NCBI RefSeq assembly: GCF_030680185.1
Contig: NZ_JAUXVZ010000011.1
Location: forward strand, 100,713-164,712
Reading direction: 5' to 3'
Length of the DNA stretch: 64,000 nucleotides
Origin: Phenylobacterium sp.
GTDB lineage: Bacteria > Pseudomonadota > Alphaproteobacteria > Caulobacterales > Caulobacteraceae
Below, piece after piece: positions 28,567 through 37,273 of this stretch. Made by a program: the position numbers and the translations under genes. Each line of letters starts with the position of its first letter. Position 1 is the stretch's first letter. Under the pieces are notes generated by a model that saw only the letters and a list, made by a program, of their open reading frames with translations, had not been told where the DNA came from and did no database searches.

Positions 28567-28602
28567 GTCTGTCTCCGCCGCCGTAACGACGGTCGGCTGT
28601 TA

Positions 28603-29444
<842 letters not shown>

Positions 29445-29448
<4 letters not shown>

Positions 29449-30971
29449 TCGGCGGCGATGCTGGTGGGCGAAGGGGGCAGGGCGCTCAGGGTCACGAAGG
29501 TGCGCTTGGGCTCGGCCGGCGCCTCGGGGGCGTCGATGCGGAAGTGGGCGCCCAGGCTCTCGGCGCGGGTCAGGGCGCAGGCGGCGGTCAGTCGGGCGGC
29601 CGTGAGGTCGGCACAGGCGCCGTAAGCGCCCTGCAGGTCGTCGATCAGGCTGATCAGCCGGCCAAGACCGGCGCCGTCGCGCACCACGCCGGCCTCTGCG
29701 CTCATGGCGATCCGCAGGCCAGAGAGGGCCGCCTCGGGGAGGACGGGCGAGGCGGCGCTGCGGACGATACGGCTGCGAGCCTCGACGGCCTCGCGGGCGG
29801 CGGCGCCGGCGCGGGTTCCGAAGACCGCGGCTTCCAACAGGGAGTTCGAGGCCAGGCGGTTGGCGCCATGCACGCCGGTGGAGGCGCATTCTCCGGCCGC
29901 ATAGAGGCCCGCCAGACTGGTCGCCCCATGCTCGTCGGTGACGATCCCGCCCATATGATAGTGGCAGGCCGGCGCCACGGGGATTGGCTGCACCCGGGGA
30001 TCGACGCCGCCAGACAGGCAGGCGGCGAACACGGCGGGGAAGGCGTCCGGGAAGTGGTCGCCGACCGCGGCGCGGGCGTCGAGGAAGGCGCCGCGGCCGG
30101 CCGCACGCTCGGCGTGGATGGCGCGGGCCACCACGTCCCGCGGCGCCAGCTCGGCGGCGGGGTGATAGGCGGCCATGAAGGCCTCGCCGGCGCCATTGAT
30201 CAGCAGGGCGCCCTCGCCGCGCAGGGCCTCGGTGGCCAGGGGCGCGGGGTCACGGCCGATGTCGATGGCCGTGGGATGGAACTGGACGAATTCCGGATCG
30301 GCGATCATCGCGCCGGCCGAGGCCGCCAGGCCCAGGCCTTCGCCGCGCAGCTCCGGCGGCGTGGTGGTGACCGCGTAGAGCCCGACGATGCCGCCGGTGG
30401 CCAGGATCACGGCCGGGGCGGTGATCTCATGGATCTGCCCGGCCTGCTCGACGATGACGCCCCGGATCTGGCCCTCGGCGTCCTGCAGCAGGCCGCGCAG
30501 GCGCGTGCCCGAGCGGACCTCGATATGCGGCTGGGCCAGGGTCGCTGCGGTGACGGCGGCCATGATGGCGCGACCTGCCTGGTCGCCCTTGACCCGGGCC
30601 ACCCGGGCGCGGCTGTGGGCGGCCTCCAGGCTGAGCGAGAAGCCGCCGGCGGCGTCGCGGTCGAAGGGCGCGCCCAGGGCCGCCAGGGTGCGCACCGCCG
30701 CAGCGCCTTCCCGCGCCAGCAGGGCGGCGCGTTCGGGATCCACCAGGCCCGCGCCGGCGGCGACGGTGTCTGCGGCGTGAAGCGCCCAGTCATCCTCGTC
30801 CGAGAGGGCCGCAGCCATGCCCCCCTGCGCCCAGGCCGAGGAACAGCCATGGTTCAGGGGCGCGCCCGTCAGGACCAGCGCCTTGCGGGGCGCAGCGGCC
30901 AGGGCCGCCGAAAGTCCGGCCAGACCCGCACCGACGACGAGGACGCCGTCGTGCTGGGTGCGATGGGCCAT
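29445..30971 (-). CDS. nadB: L-aspartate oxidase
   Basis: A 508-residue FAD enzyme that oxidises L-aspartate to iminoaspartate, the first step of de novo NAD synthesis. Its product is unstable and is passed to NadA. The FAD motif GAGLAGLSAALAA lies at about 12-24, and GCSSAWAQGGMAAAL is near 43. HPTAIDIG and CHYHMGGIVTDEHG are flavoprotein signatures, and the helical C-terminal domain (about 400-508) is present. The start overlaps the nadA stop codon, and its own stop overlaps the nadC start, so the operon is tightly coupled. Confidence 0.96.
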
Positions 30972-32059
30972 CAGATCAGCTCCACGTCCACATGGTGGCG
31001 AGCCTTGACCAGATCATAGCGGGCCGGAATGGCCGGGGGCGGCAGGTCGATCATCCGCTGCACCGCCAGTCGGGCGCGGTCGGCGATGACCGGATCGACC
31101 GTCACCTCGTACTGCTCCTTGACCAGGGCCTCGTAGATGTTTTCGAGGCTGATCCGCTTCATGTGCGGGCACAGATTGCAGGGGCGCAGGAACTCGGTGT
31201 CCACGGCGTCTACAGCCACATTGTCGGCCATGGAGCACTCGGTGATCAGGATCACCTGCTTGGGCTTCTTGGTCAGGACATAGTCGTTCATCGCCGCCGT
31301 CGAGCCGGCGAAGTCCGAGACCTCAAGCACTTCGGCGGGGCATTCGGGGTGGGCGAGCACCTGGGCGCCCGGATATGCGGCCTTTAGGTCCAGGATGTCC
31401 TGGGCCTCGAAGCGTTCGTGCACCTCGCAGCGACCCTGCCAGGCGATGATCTTGACCTCGGTCTGGCGGGCCACATTGCGGGCCAGGAACTCGTCGGGGA
31501 TCAGGATCACCCGATCGACGCCCCATTCTTTGGCCACATGCTCCACCACCTGAACCGCATTGGCGCTGGTGCAGCAGACGTCGGTCTCGGCCTTCACGTC
31601 GGCGGTGGTGTTCACATAGGTGACCACCGGAATGCCGGGATAGCGGGCCTTGATCAGCCGGACGTCCTCGCCGGTAATCGAAGACGCCAGGCTGCAGCCG
31701 GCGCGCAGGTCGGGGATCAGGACGCGCTTGTCCGGCGACAGGATTTTCGAGGTCTCGGCCATGAAGTGCACGCCGGCCTGGACGATGATGGCGGCGTCGG
31801 ACCGGGCGGCCTCCTTGGCCAGGCCCAGGCTGTCGCCCACATAGTCGCCGACCCCGTGGAAGATCTCGGGCGTCATATAGTTGTGGGCCAGGATGACGGC
31901 GTTCTTCTCGCGCTTGATGCGATTGATCTCGGCGATCAGCGGGGCCTGCAGCCGCCACTCCATGGGGGTGACGTGCTTCTTGACCCGGTCCCAAAGCGCT
32001 TGGGTTTCGGCTTCGACTTCAGGGGTGAAGGCGAGCGGAGCAAAACCGTCTGCGGCCAT
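30971..32059 (-). CDS. nadA: Quinolinate synthase A
   Basis: A 362-residue [4Fe-4S] enzyme that condenses iminoaspartate with dihydroxyacetone phosphate to quinolinate. Three cysteine-containing motifs supply the cluster: RAGCSLASS, TDVCCTSANA and PCNLCPHMKR, in the usual order. AHNYMTPEIFHGVGDYVGDS near 58 and HPECPAEVLEVSDFAGST near 215 complete the fold. The ATG at 32059 has an excellent AAGGAGG site five bases upstream, so the 14-codon-longer frame is rejected. It is the first gene of nadA-nadB-nadC, with regulatory palindromes directly upstream. Confidence 0.96.
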   Translation of the reverse strand: MAADGFAPLAFTPEVEAETQALWDRVKKHVTPMEWRLQAPLIAEINRIKREKNAVILAHNYMTPEIFHGVGDYVGDSLGLAKEAARSDAAIIVQAGVHFMAETSKILSPDKRVLIPDLRAGCSLASSITGEDVRLIKARYPGIPVVTYVNTTADVKAETDVCCTSANAVQVVEHVAKEWGVDRVILIPDEFLARNVARQTEVKIIAWQGRCEVHERFEAQDILDLKAAYPGAQVLAHPECPAEVLEVSDFAGSTAAMNDYVLTKKPKQVILITECSMADNVAVDAVDTEFLRPCNLCPHMKRISLENIYEALVKEQYEVTVDPVIADRARLAVQRMIDLPPPAIPARYDLVKARHHVDVELI

Positions 32060-32071
32060 GGCGTCCTCCTT

Positions 32072-32088
32072 ATGCTCATGATGAGCAT
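32072..32088 (-). promoter_or_regulatory. Operator-like palindrome 1 upstream of nadA
   Basis: ATGCTC-N5-GAGCAT at 32072-32088, directly upstream of the nadA Shine-Dalgarno sequence. The same half-sites and spacing recur at 32145-32161. Alphaproteobacterial nad operons are known to be repressed by dedicated NAD regulators such as NadQ or NrtR, and I infer an operator of that kind. Confidence 0.65.
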
Positions 32089-32099
32089 TTCTATGGCCC

Positions 32100-32136
32100 A
32101 AAAAAGACGCCTCCGGGCTCGGGTATCAGCGAGGCG
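32100..32136 (-). terminator. Terminator-like hairpin in the nadA leader
   Basis: Reading the minus strand, CGCCTC (32136-32131) can pair with GAGGCG (32113-32108) across a 17-base loop, followed closely by six T (32105-32100). It lies between the two operator-like palindromes in the nadA leader. No gene on this strand ends here, so it is a candidate attenuator rather than an ordinary terminator. The stem is only 6 bp. Confidence 0.45.
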
Positions 32137-32144
32137 CCTCCGAT

Positions 32145-32161
32145 ATGCTCACTCAGAGCAT
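32145..32161 (-). promoter_or_regulatory. Operator-like palindrome 2 upstream of nadA
   Basis: ATGCTC-N5-GAGCAT at 32145-32161, identical in half-sites and spacing to the site at 32072-32088, with centres 73 bases apart, about seven helical turns. It sits just downstream of a candidate promoter for nadA. Confidence 0.65.
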
Positions 32162-32176
32162 AACTCGTCTGTCACA

Positions 32177-32204
32177 GATATAGACCCTTGAACCCTCGAT
32201 GCAA
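32177..32204 (-). promoter_or_regulatory. Candidate nadABC promoter
   Basis: On the minus strand, TTGCAT (32204-32199) and TATATC (32182-32177) are separated by 16 bases. Transcription would begin near 32170, just before operator-like palindrome 2. Consensus match only. Confidence 0.35.
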
Positions 32205-32315
32205 GCGCTCAAGCCAGGGTATAGGCCGCATCGCCCGCTTTTTCGCCGTGTTCATGTCGCCTATAGCTTGCCCGGTGCGGAAGGATTTTCCGCAGCCTCG
32301 CCAGGACAGCCGTTC

Positions 32316-33452
32316 TTGATCTCGCCCCTTCGCTCGGTCGCCCTGTTCGTTGCGACGCTCGCGTTGAGCGGCTGCCTCACCAGCTATGACCGTCCGCTCA
32401 ACGATGGCAGGGCCGCCGGTCTCGCCACTGTGGCGCGCAACCTCTCGGACGAGGGTCTGCGCCGGGTGAGCGCCGACATGGACCCCGCCATGCTGGCCCT
32501 GGCGCGGCGCCACGACCCGGCGCCCGCCACGGACTATTGGGGCCGGGTCAGAGGGTGGGAAACCTACGACCTCGCCACCTTGCCGACCTTGGGCTTCGGC
32601 ACCGCCTTCGACATGGCGGCGCGCGAGATCAATGCGCTGAAGCCCTTCGCCGACTTGCCGATCAATCCCATGGAGCCGTTCATTCTGCGGGCGTCACGGC
32701 AGGATCGCGCCCAGGCCCTGCGGTGCCTCAGTCAGGCCATCTATTACGAGGCCGCCCGCGAACCGCCCGAGGGCCAGAGGGCGGTGGCCCAGGTGGTGCT
32801 GAACCGCGTGCGCCACCCGGCCTATCCCGACTCGGTCTGCGGCGTGGTGTTCCAGGGCTCGGCGCGGCGCACCGGCTGCCAGTTCAGCTTCACCTGCGAT
32901 GGCGCTCTGACCTGGGCGCCGGAGCCGGGGCTGTGGCGTCAGGTGGAAGCGGTGGCCAGGGAAGCCCTGGACGGCTTCGTCGAGGCAGATGTGGGCTCAG
33001 CCACCCACTATCACGCGGACTATGTCGCCCCCTACTGGGCCCCGACGCTGGTGAAGATGACCAAGGTTGGCGCGCACATCTTCTATCGCTGGACCGGCCC
33101 GATGGGTGAGCCGCCAGCCTTCACCAGCCGCTATGCGGGCGGCGAGACGAACCTGACGGTGGCGATCCTGGGCGGCATCGACGCCCGCACCCAGGGCCTG
33201 CTCAATCCGAGCGGGCAGGGGATCGCGCCCGGCCGCCAGATCACCCTGGACCTGGCCGGCGACGTCCGCACCTATGAGGTGGCCGCGCCGGAGGCCGGTG
33301 AGGCCCAGACCCGGGTGGCCGGCGTTCTGACCCCCAGCCGCCGTCAGCCGACGCCCGAGGAGGTCCAGCAGATCAATGAACGCTTGGCCCAGGTCGAGGC
33401 CGAACTGGACGCCGAGCGCGAAGCTGCGCCGGCGGCCGGTCCCACCGACTAA
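32316..33452 (+). CDS. SleB-type cell-wall hydrolase 2 (lipoprotein)
   Basis: A 378-residue protein from a TTG start at 32316. This start gives a clean lipoprotein signal peptide (SPLRSVALFVATLALSGC, lipidated Cys), with AGGACAG upstream as in the paralogue; the ATG at 32199 would put this signal in mid-protein. A linker contains DMDPAMLALARRHDP, then the SleB domain has RCLSQAIYYEAAREPPEGQ, LNRVRHPAYP, CQFSFTCDG and DVGSATHYH. The Glu in the YYEA motif is the expected catalytic residue. A coiled C-terminal tail follows. It is divergent from nadA and should act on peptidoglycan from the membrane. Confidence 0.87.
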   Translation: MISPLRSVALFVATLALSGCLTSYDRPLNDGRAAGLATVARNLSDEGLRRVSADMDPAMLALARRHDPAPATDYWGRVRGWETYDLATLPTLGFGTAFDMAAREINALKPFADLPINPMEPFILRASRQDRAQALRCLSQAIYYEAAREPPEGQRAVAQVVLNRVRHPAYPDSVCGVVFQGSARRTGCQFSFTCDGALTWAPEPGLWRQVEAVAREALDGFVEADVGSATHYHADYVAPYWAPTLVKMTKVGAHIFYRWTGPMGEPPAFTSRYAGGETNLTVAILGGIDARTQGLLNPSGQGIAPGRQITLDLAGDVRTYEVAAPEAGEAQTRVAGVLTPSRRQPTPEEVQQINERLAQVEAELDAEREAAPAAGPTD

Positions 33453-33937
33453 AGGCCGTTGAAGGCGTCCGGATAGGCCAGGGTGAGGGGCGCGTCGAAG
33501 GCGTCGTCCTCGAGGGCCTTGGCCATGAAGGCCGGCGATCCGGCATAGGGCGAGCGGATCTGGGCCGCGGTTTCCGGAGAGAATCCGAAGCGCGGATAGT
33601 AGTCGGGATGGCCCAGGACCACGACGCCGTGGGCGCCATACTCCTTGCAGAACTCCAGGCCGCCCCGCACCAGGGCCGAGCCGACGCCCTGCCGCTGCTC
33701 ATCGGGACGCACCGCCATCGGCGCCAGGGCGACATAGAGATTGGCGCTGTCGGCCCACAGCCGGCTGAACAGGATGTGGCCGACGACCTCGCCCTGATCC
33801 TCGGCGACCATCTCGAACACCACGTCCCCGTCAGCGCGCAGCCGCTCGATCAGATCGGCCTCGGCAGGCTCCGGAAAGGCGGCCAGGTTCACCGCGCGGA
33901 TGGCGGCATGGTCGGCGGAGCGGGCGTGTCGGATCAT
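33449..33937 (-). CDS. GNAT family N-acetyltransferase (YhbS-like)
   Basis: A 162-residue acetyltransferase that overlaps the converging hydrolase stop by four bases. The order MIRHARSADHAAIRAVNLAAF, EVVGHILFSRLW, LAPMAVRPDEQRQGVGSALV (the acetyl-CoA pyrophosphate loop) and VVVLGHPDYYPRFGFSPE matches the YhbS-like group. The substrate is unknown. It reads away from the GIY-YIG cassette, whose first repeat begins 47 bases upstream of its start. Confidence 0.87.
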   Translation of the reverse strand: MIRHARSADHAAIRAVNLAAFPEPAEADLIERLRADGDVVFEMVAEDQGEVVGHILFSRLWADSANLYVALAPMAVRPDEQRQGVGSALVRGGLEFCKEYGAHGVVVLGHPDYYPRFGFSPETAAQIRSPYAGSPAFMAKALEDDAFDAPLTLAYPDAFNGL

Positions 33938-33984
33938 GGTGTCGTCTCTCTACTGTCAGCCGGCACGGTCGAACCGCCCACGAC

Positions 33985-34048
33985 CACCGTCGAATTCCAG
34001 TGTTCATGGGTCCTCGGGTCAAGCCCGAGGACGACGGGTTAGGAGGTG
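33985..34048 (+). repeat. Palindromic repeat L1 of the GIY-YIG cassette
   Basis: A 64-bp repeat containing a perfect 9-bp hairpin (GTCCTCGGG 34010-34018, loop TCAAG, CCCGAGGAC 34024-34032). It matches copy R2 (34483-34545) in direct orientation with one substitution (33996 versus 34494) and one single-base indel near the end. Confidence 0.9.
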
Positions 34049-34085
34049 CGCCTGGCTGGACACAGCCGTCACACCCCTCTGTTCA

Positions 34086-34124
34086 CCGTCATGCTCGGGC
34101 TTGACCCGAGCATCCATGAACACC
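34086..34124 (-). repeat. Palindromic repeat L2 of the GIY-YIG cassette
   Basis: A 39-bp inverted copy of the same family: ATGCTCGGG (34091-34099), loop CTTGA, CCCGAGCAT (34105-34113). It matches R1 (34448-34486) with two substitutions and lies 19 bases past the nuclease stop codon. Confidence 0.88.
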
Positions 34125-34143
34125 GGCCTCTCACAAGCGTGCG

Positions 34144-34434
34144 CTAGATCAGGCTCGGATACAGATCGTCCCAATCAGGGTTCGCCGCCTCGATCAGGGC
34201 GATCTTCCAGTCACGCCTGTAGCGCTTCAGCGCCTTTTCTCGACGGATCGCCTCCGTGATCAGGTCGTGGGGCTCGTACCAGACCAGATGCTTGAGGCCG
34301 TAGGTCTCCGTGAAACCCGGATAGACGCCTTCGCGATGCTCCCAGACCCTGCGTGGAAGATCTCCCGTCACGCCGACGTAGAGCGTTCCGTGCCGTCGAT
34401 TGCTCATCATGTAGACGGCGGGATAGGTCCCCAC
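34144..34434 (-). CDS. GIY-YIG nuclease superfamily protein
   Basis: A 96-residue single-domain protein of the small GIY-YIG (UvrC/SLX1-like) nuclease group. The motif is AVYMMSNRRHGTLYVGVTGD (the GIY and YIG strands), followed by LPRRVWEHREGVYPGFT with the catalytic Arg, then HLVWYEPHDLITEAIRREKA with the metal-binding Glu. The C-terminal KRYRRDWKIALIEAANPDW is typical. GTG at 34434 has GGGGGAG five bases upstream; the longer reading frame begins inside repeat R1 and would translate repeat sequence. The gene is tightly framed by palindromic repeats (34086-34124 and 34448-34486). The target DNA is unknown. Confidence 0.88.
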   Translation of the reverse strand: MGTYPAVYMMSNRRHGTLYVGVTGDLPRRVWEHREGVYPGFTETYGLKHLVWYEPHDLITEAIRREKALKRYRRDWKIALIEAANPDWDDLYPSLI

Positions 34435-34447
34435 GCTCTCCCCCAAT

Positions 34448-34486
34448 CCGTCCTGCTCGGGCTTGACCCGAGCATCCATGCACACC
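34448..34486 (-). repeat. Palindromic repeat R1 of the GIY-YIG cassette
   Basis: An inverted-orientation copy: CTGCTCGGG (34453-34461), loop CTTGA, CCCGAGCAT (34467-34475). It begins 13 bases upstream of the nuclease start and overlaps the first four bases of R2. Confidence 0.88.
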
Positions 34487-34545
34487 GTCGAATCCCAGTG
34501 TTCATGGGTCCTCGGGTCAAGCCCGAGGACGACGGGTTAGAGGTG
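34483..34545 (+). repeat. Palindromic repeat R2 of the GIY-YIG cassette
   Basis: A 63-bp copy in the same orientation as L1, with a perfect hairpin (34508-34516, loop TCAAG, 34522-34530). It ends 11 bases before the murA-family stop codon. Confidence 0.9.
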
Positions 34546-34556
34546 GCTCGTAAACT

Positions 34557-35855
34557 TCAATCCCCCAACACCCACTCCACGTCGGCGCCCAGGGCGTTGA
34601 GGTTCTCGACGAAGTTGGGGTGGGCGCGCTTGATCGGGGCGGCGTTGAGGATGGTCGACTTGCCCTCGATGCTGGCGGCCAGCATGAACAGCGCGATGGC
34701 CACGCGGATGATGTACGGGCTCTCCACCTGCGCCGGGAACAGCGGCTTGCCCCCATAGGTGATCACCCGGTGGGGGTCGCAGAGCACGGCGTGGCCGCCG
34801 AACTTGGCGAGCTCGGAGGTCCAGCCCAGCGCCCCTTCATAGACCTTGTTCCAGAACATCACCGAGCCCTCGGCGCGGACGCCGAGCGCGATGAAGATCG
34901 GCAAGAGATCCGCCGGCACATAGGGCCAGGGGGCCGCCTCGACCTTCTGCAGGATGTGGCTCGTATAGGGCTGGCGAACATGCAGAGGCCCGTCCAGCCG
35001 CGCGCGGGACCAGCCGTCCTTGTGCTCCACCTCGACGCCGAACTTGGCGAAGGTGCGGTCGATCAGGGGGAAGGATTCCGACGCGCCATTGCGCACCACC
35101 ACATCGCCGCCGGTGATCGCGCCCATGGCCAGGAAGGTGGCCACCTCGTGGAAGTCGTCCTGGAAGGTGAAGGTCGTGCCGGCCAGTCGCTCGACGCCCT
35201 CGATGGTCAGGGTCGAGGCGCCGACACCCTGGACGTTGGCGCCCATCTGGATGAGGAAGCGGCAGAACTCCTGGACGTGGGGCTCGCAGGCCGCATTGAC
35301 CAGTTGCGAGGTTCCCTTGGCGGTGGCCGCACAGATGGCGAAGTTCTCGGTGGTGGTCACCGAGGCGTAGTCCAGCCAATGGCGGGTGGCGTGGAAGCCC
35401 TCGGGCGTCGAGATCAGGATGGCGCCGTCGCGGGTCTCCACCCGGGCGCCGAAGGCCTCGAACACCTCCAGGTGCGGATCGATCTCCCGGGCGCCGAGGG
35501 TGCAGCCCTTGGCCTCGTCCTCCAGGCTCGCCTGGCCGAAGCGGTGCAGCAGGGCCGGGATCAGCATCACCGAGGAGCGCATGCCGAGCGGCAGGTGCGC
35601 GCCTGCAGGGTCCAGGTTCTCGCCGTGGTGCAGGCGCAGGGTCCCGGTGGCGTAGTCCATGTCCACCTGGCTGCCCAGGGCCTGGAAGAATTCCACGATC
35701 TTGCGCACATCGGTGATGTCCGGCACCCGGTGCAGCACCAGGGGCGCATCGCTGAGCAGGGTCGCGCACAGCACCGGCAGGACGGCGTTCTTGTTGGCGG
35801 AGGGCGTGATCTCGCCCCGCAGGGGGCGGCCCCCGCGTACGATCAGATTGCTCAT
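34557..35855 (-). CDS. MurA-family UDP-GlcNAc enolpyruvyl transferase, divergent
   Basis: A 432-residue EPSP-synthase-fold protein. MurA condenses phosphoenolpyruvate with UDP-N-acetylglucosamine in the first committed step of peptidoglycan synthesis. Lys22 and Asn23 (SANKNAV) and the active-site Cys118 (KGCTLGARE) match MurA. However, the later regions differ clearly from classical sequences: VEAAPWPYVPADLLPIF replaces the usual proline/glycine-rich TD motif, and the C-terminal DLR signature is not seen. It may be a second, divergent MurA paralogue, with the housekeeping copy elsewhere. It ends next to the GIY-YIG cassette and lies 30 bases downstream of trxB. Confidence 0.8.
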   Translation of the reverse strand: MSNLIVRGGRPLRGEITPSANKNAVLPVLCATLLSDAPLVLHRVPDITDVRKIVEFFQALGSQVDMDYATGTLRLHHGENLDPAGAHLPLGMRSSVMLIPALLHRFGQASLEDEAKGCTLGAREIDPHLEVFEAFGARVETRDGAILISTPEGFHATRHWLDYASVTTTENFAICAATAKGTSQLVNAACEPHVQEFCRFLIQMGANVQGVGASTLTIEGVERLAGTTFTFQDDFHEVATFLAMGAITGGDVVVRNGASESFPLIDRTFAKFGVEVEHKDGWSRARLDGPLHVRQPYTSHILQKVEAAPWPYVPADLLPIFIALGVRAEGSVMFWNKVYEGALGWTSELAKFGGHAVLCDPHRVITYGGKPLFPAQVESPYIIRVAIALFMLAASIEGKSTILNAAPIKRAHPNFVENLNALGADVEWVLGD

Positions 35856-35885
35856 AGGCCCTCGTCTAGTCGTCGGGGGAAACCC

Positions 35886-36887
35886 CTACCAGGCGCCGAT
35901 CTTCTCGGCTTCGGCGTGGCTGATCGGATTATGCGCCTTGCGGTGATCTTCCTCCGCCAGGAATCGCACAGCCTCAAGCGCCGCCATGCAGCCCATGCCG
36001 GCCGCGGTCACCGCCTGGCGATAGACATCGTCGGTCACGTCGCCGGCCGCATAGACGCCTTCGATCTCGGTGGCGGCCGTGCCGGCCTTTACGTCGAGAT
36101 AGCCGGCGGCGTCCATCGACAGCTGGCCCTTGAAGAGCTCGGAGGCGGGCGCGTGGCCGATGGCCACGAAGACGCCGGCGCAGTCGATCGTCTGGGTCGC
36201 GCCGGTCTTGACGTTCGTCAGGCGCACGCCGGTGACGCCCAGGGGATCTGTGTCGCCCAGCACCTCATCGATGGCGCTGTCCCAGATCACCTCAACCTTG
36301 GGATGGGCGAACAGGCGCTCCTGCAGAATCTTCTCGGCCCGCAGTTCGTCGCGCCGGTGAACCAGGGTGACCTTGGAGGCGAAATTGGTGAGGAACAGGG
36401 CCTCTTCGACCGCGGTGTTGCCGCCGCCGACCACCACGACCTCCTTGCCGCGATAGAAGAAGCCGTCGCAGGTGGCGCAGGCCGAGACGCCGAAGCCCTG
36501 GAACTTCTGCTCGCTGTCCAGACCCAGCCAGCGGGCCTGGGCGCCGGTGGCGATGATCAGGGTCTCGGCAAGCCAGACGTCCCCGGAATCGCACACCAGG
36601 CGGAACGGACGCTTGGAGAGGTCGGCCTCGATGACGATATCGTTGATGATTTCGGTGCCCACATGGGCGGCCTGGGCCTGCATCTGCTCCATGAGCCAGG
36701 GACCCTGGATCGCCTCGGCGAACCCCGGATAGTTCTCTACATCCGTGGTGATGGTCAGCTGGCCGCCGGGCTGGATGCCGGCGATCATGACGGGGTTGAG
36801 CAGGGCGCGGGCGGCATAGATGGCGGCGGTGTAGCCGGCGGGGCCAGACCCAAGGATGAGGCAGCGTGTGGTGCGGGGCTCGGACAT
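35886..36887 (-). CDS. trxB: Thioredoxin-disulfide reductase
   Basis: A 333-residue FAD/NADPH enzyme that reduces thioredoxin. The FAD motif GSGPAGYTAAIYAA lies at 13-26, the redox pair is Cys137/Cys140 in ACATCDGFF, the NADPH-binding VVGGGNTAVEEALFL follows, and the C-terminal GVYAAGDVTD motif is near 285. It is cytoplasmic. It lies directly upstream of the MurA-family gene on the same strand and may be co-transcribed with it. All key residues are present. Confidence 0.96.
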   Translation of the reverse strand: MSEPRTTRCLILGSGPAGYTAAIYAARALLNPVMIAGIQPGGQLTITTDVENYPGFAEAIQGPWLMEQMQAQAAHVGTEIINDIVIEADLSKRPFRLVCDSGDVWLAETLIIATGAQARWLGLDSEQKFQGFGVSACATCDGFFYRGKEVVVVGGGNTAVEEALFLTNFASKVTLVHRRDELRAEKILQERLFAHPKVEVIWDSAIDEVLGDTDPLGVTGVRLTNVKTGATQTIDCAGVFVAIGHAPASELFKGQLSMDAAGYLDVKAGTAATEIEGVYAAGDVTDDVYRQAVTAAGMGCMAALEAVRFLAEEDHRKAHNPISHAEAEKIGAW

Positions 36888-36964
36888 GGCCTCTATTTAG
36901 AGAAGATTCCGCGTAGTGCGAGGGCGTGCGCGCAACAAGCGGCGACGCCATGCGTTTCGGCGCC

Positions 36965-37216
36965 ATGACTGACAGCCTCACCACACCGCCCCTGCCGCCG
37001 CAAACGCCGGCCCCGCAGTCCGACAATCCGCCGCCGGGGCCCCCCAGCCGGACGGACCTGCGCACCACCGGAAAGTGGCTGGGCGTCGGTGTGGCGCTCG
37101 GCGCCGCCACGGGCGCAGCCCTTGGGAGTCTCGCCTTGGGGACGGCCTTCGGGGTCGGCCTCGGCGCCGCCTTTGGCGTGGCCCGGGCGCGAAAGGGTCG
37201 CGGTCCGCAGAGTTAA
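36965..37216 (+). CDS. Small glycine-zipper membrane protein
   Basis: An 83-residue protein. A proline-rich, probably disordered N-terminus (about 1-30) precedes a hydrophobic Gly/Ala zipper (about 37-75: GVGVALGAATGAALGSLALG), and the C-terminus is basic. It would insert into or lie against the inner membrane. The start is uncertain, with ATG at 36950 an alternative, because no strong Shine-Dalgarno sequence is present. It sits 57 bases before pseI on the same strand. Its function is unknown. Confidence 0.65.
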   Translation: MTDSLTTPPLPPQTPAPQSDNPPPGPPSRTDLRTTGKWLGVGVALGAATGAALGSLALGTAFGVGLGAAFGVARARKGRGPQS

Positions 37217-37273
37217 CGCGCTGTTTCGAGGCCGGCGTTAGACTTAGCGCGTCACCACCGGAAGAAGCGCTTC

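Larger units (their letters stand above)
33985..34545. mobile_element. Compact GIY-YIG nuclease cassette framed by palindromic repeats
   Basis: A 561-bp unit lying in the gap between a GNAT gene and a MurA-family gene. Its order is repeat L1 (forward), L2 (reverse), the GIY-YIG gene, R1 (reverse) and R2 (forward). The gene leaves only 19 and 13 bases between itself and the neighbouring repeats. The symmetry and the lack of any other gene suggest a discrete, possibly mobile unit. Mobility is inferred; no target-site duplication was identified. Confidence 0.5.

Noticed and set aside
32199..32315. Longer N-terminus for SleB hydrolase 2 from the ATG at 32199
   Set aside because: It would place a complete lipoprotein signal peptide about 40 residues inside the protein and overlap the nadA promoter region; the TTG at 32316 fits better.
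34435..34485. Longer N-terminus of the GIY-YIG protein
   Set aside because: These codons translate the palindromic repeat R1; a GTG with a strong ribosome-binding site lies just inside at 34434.
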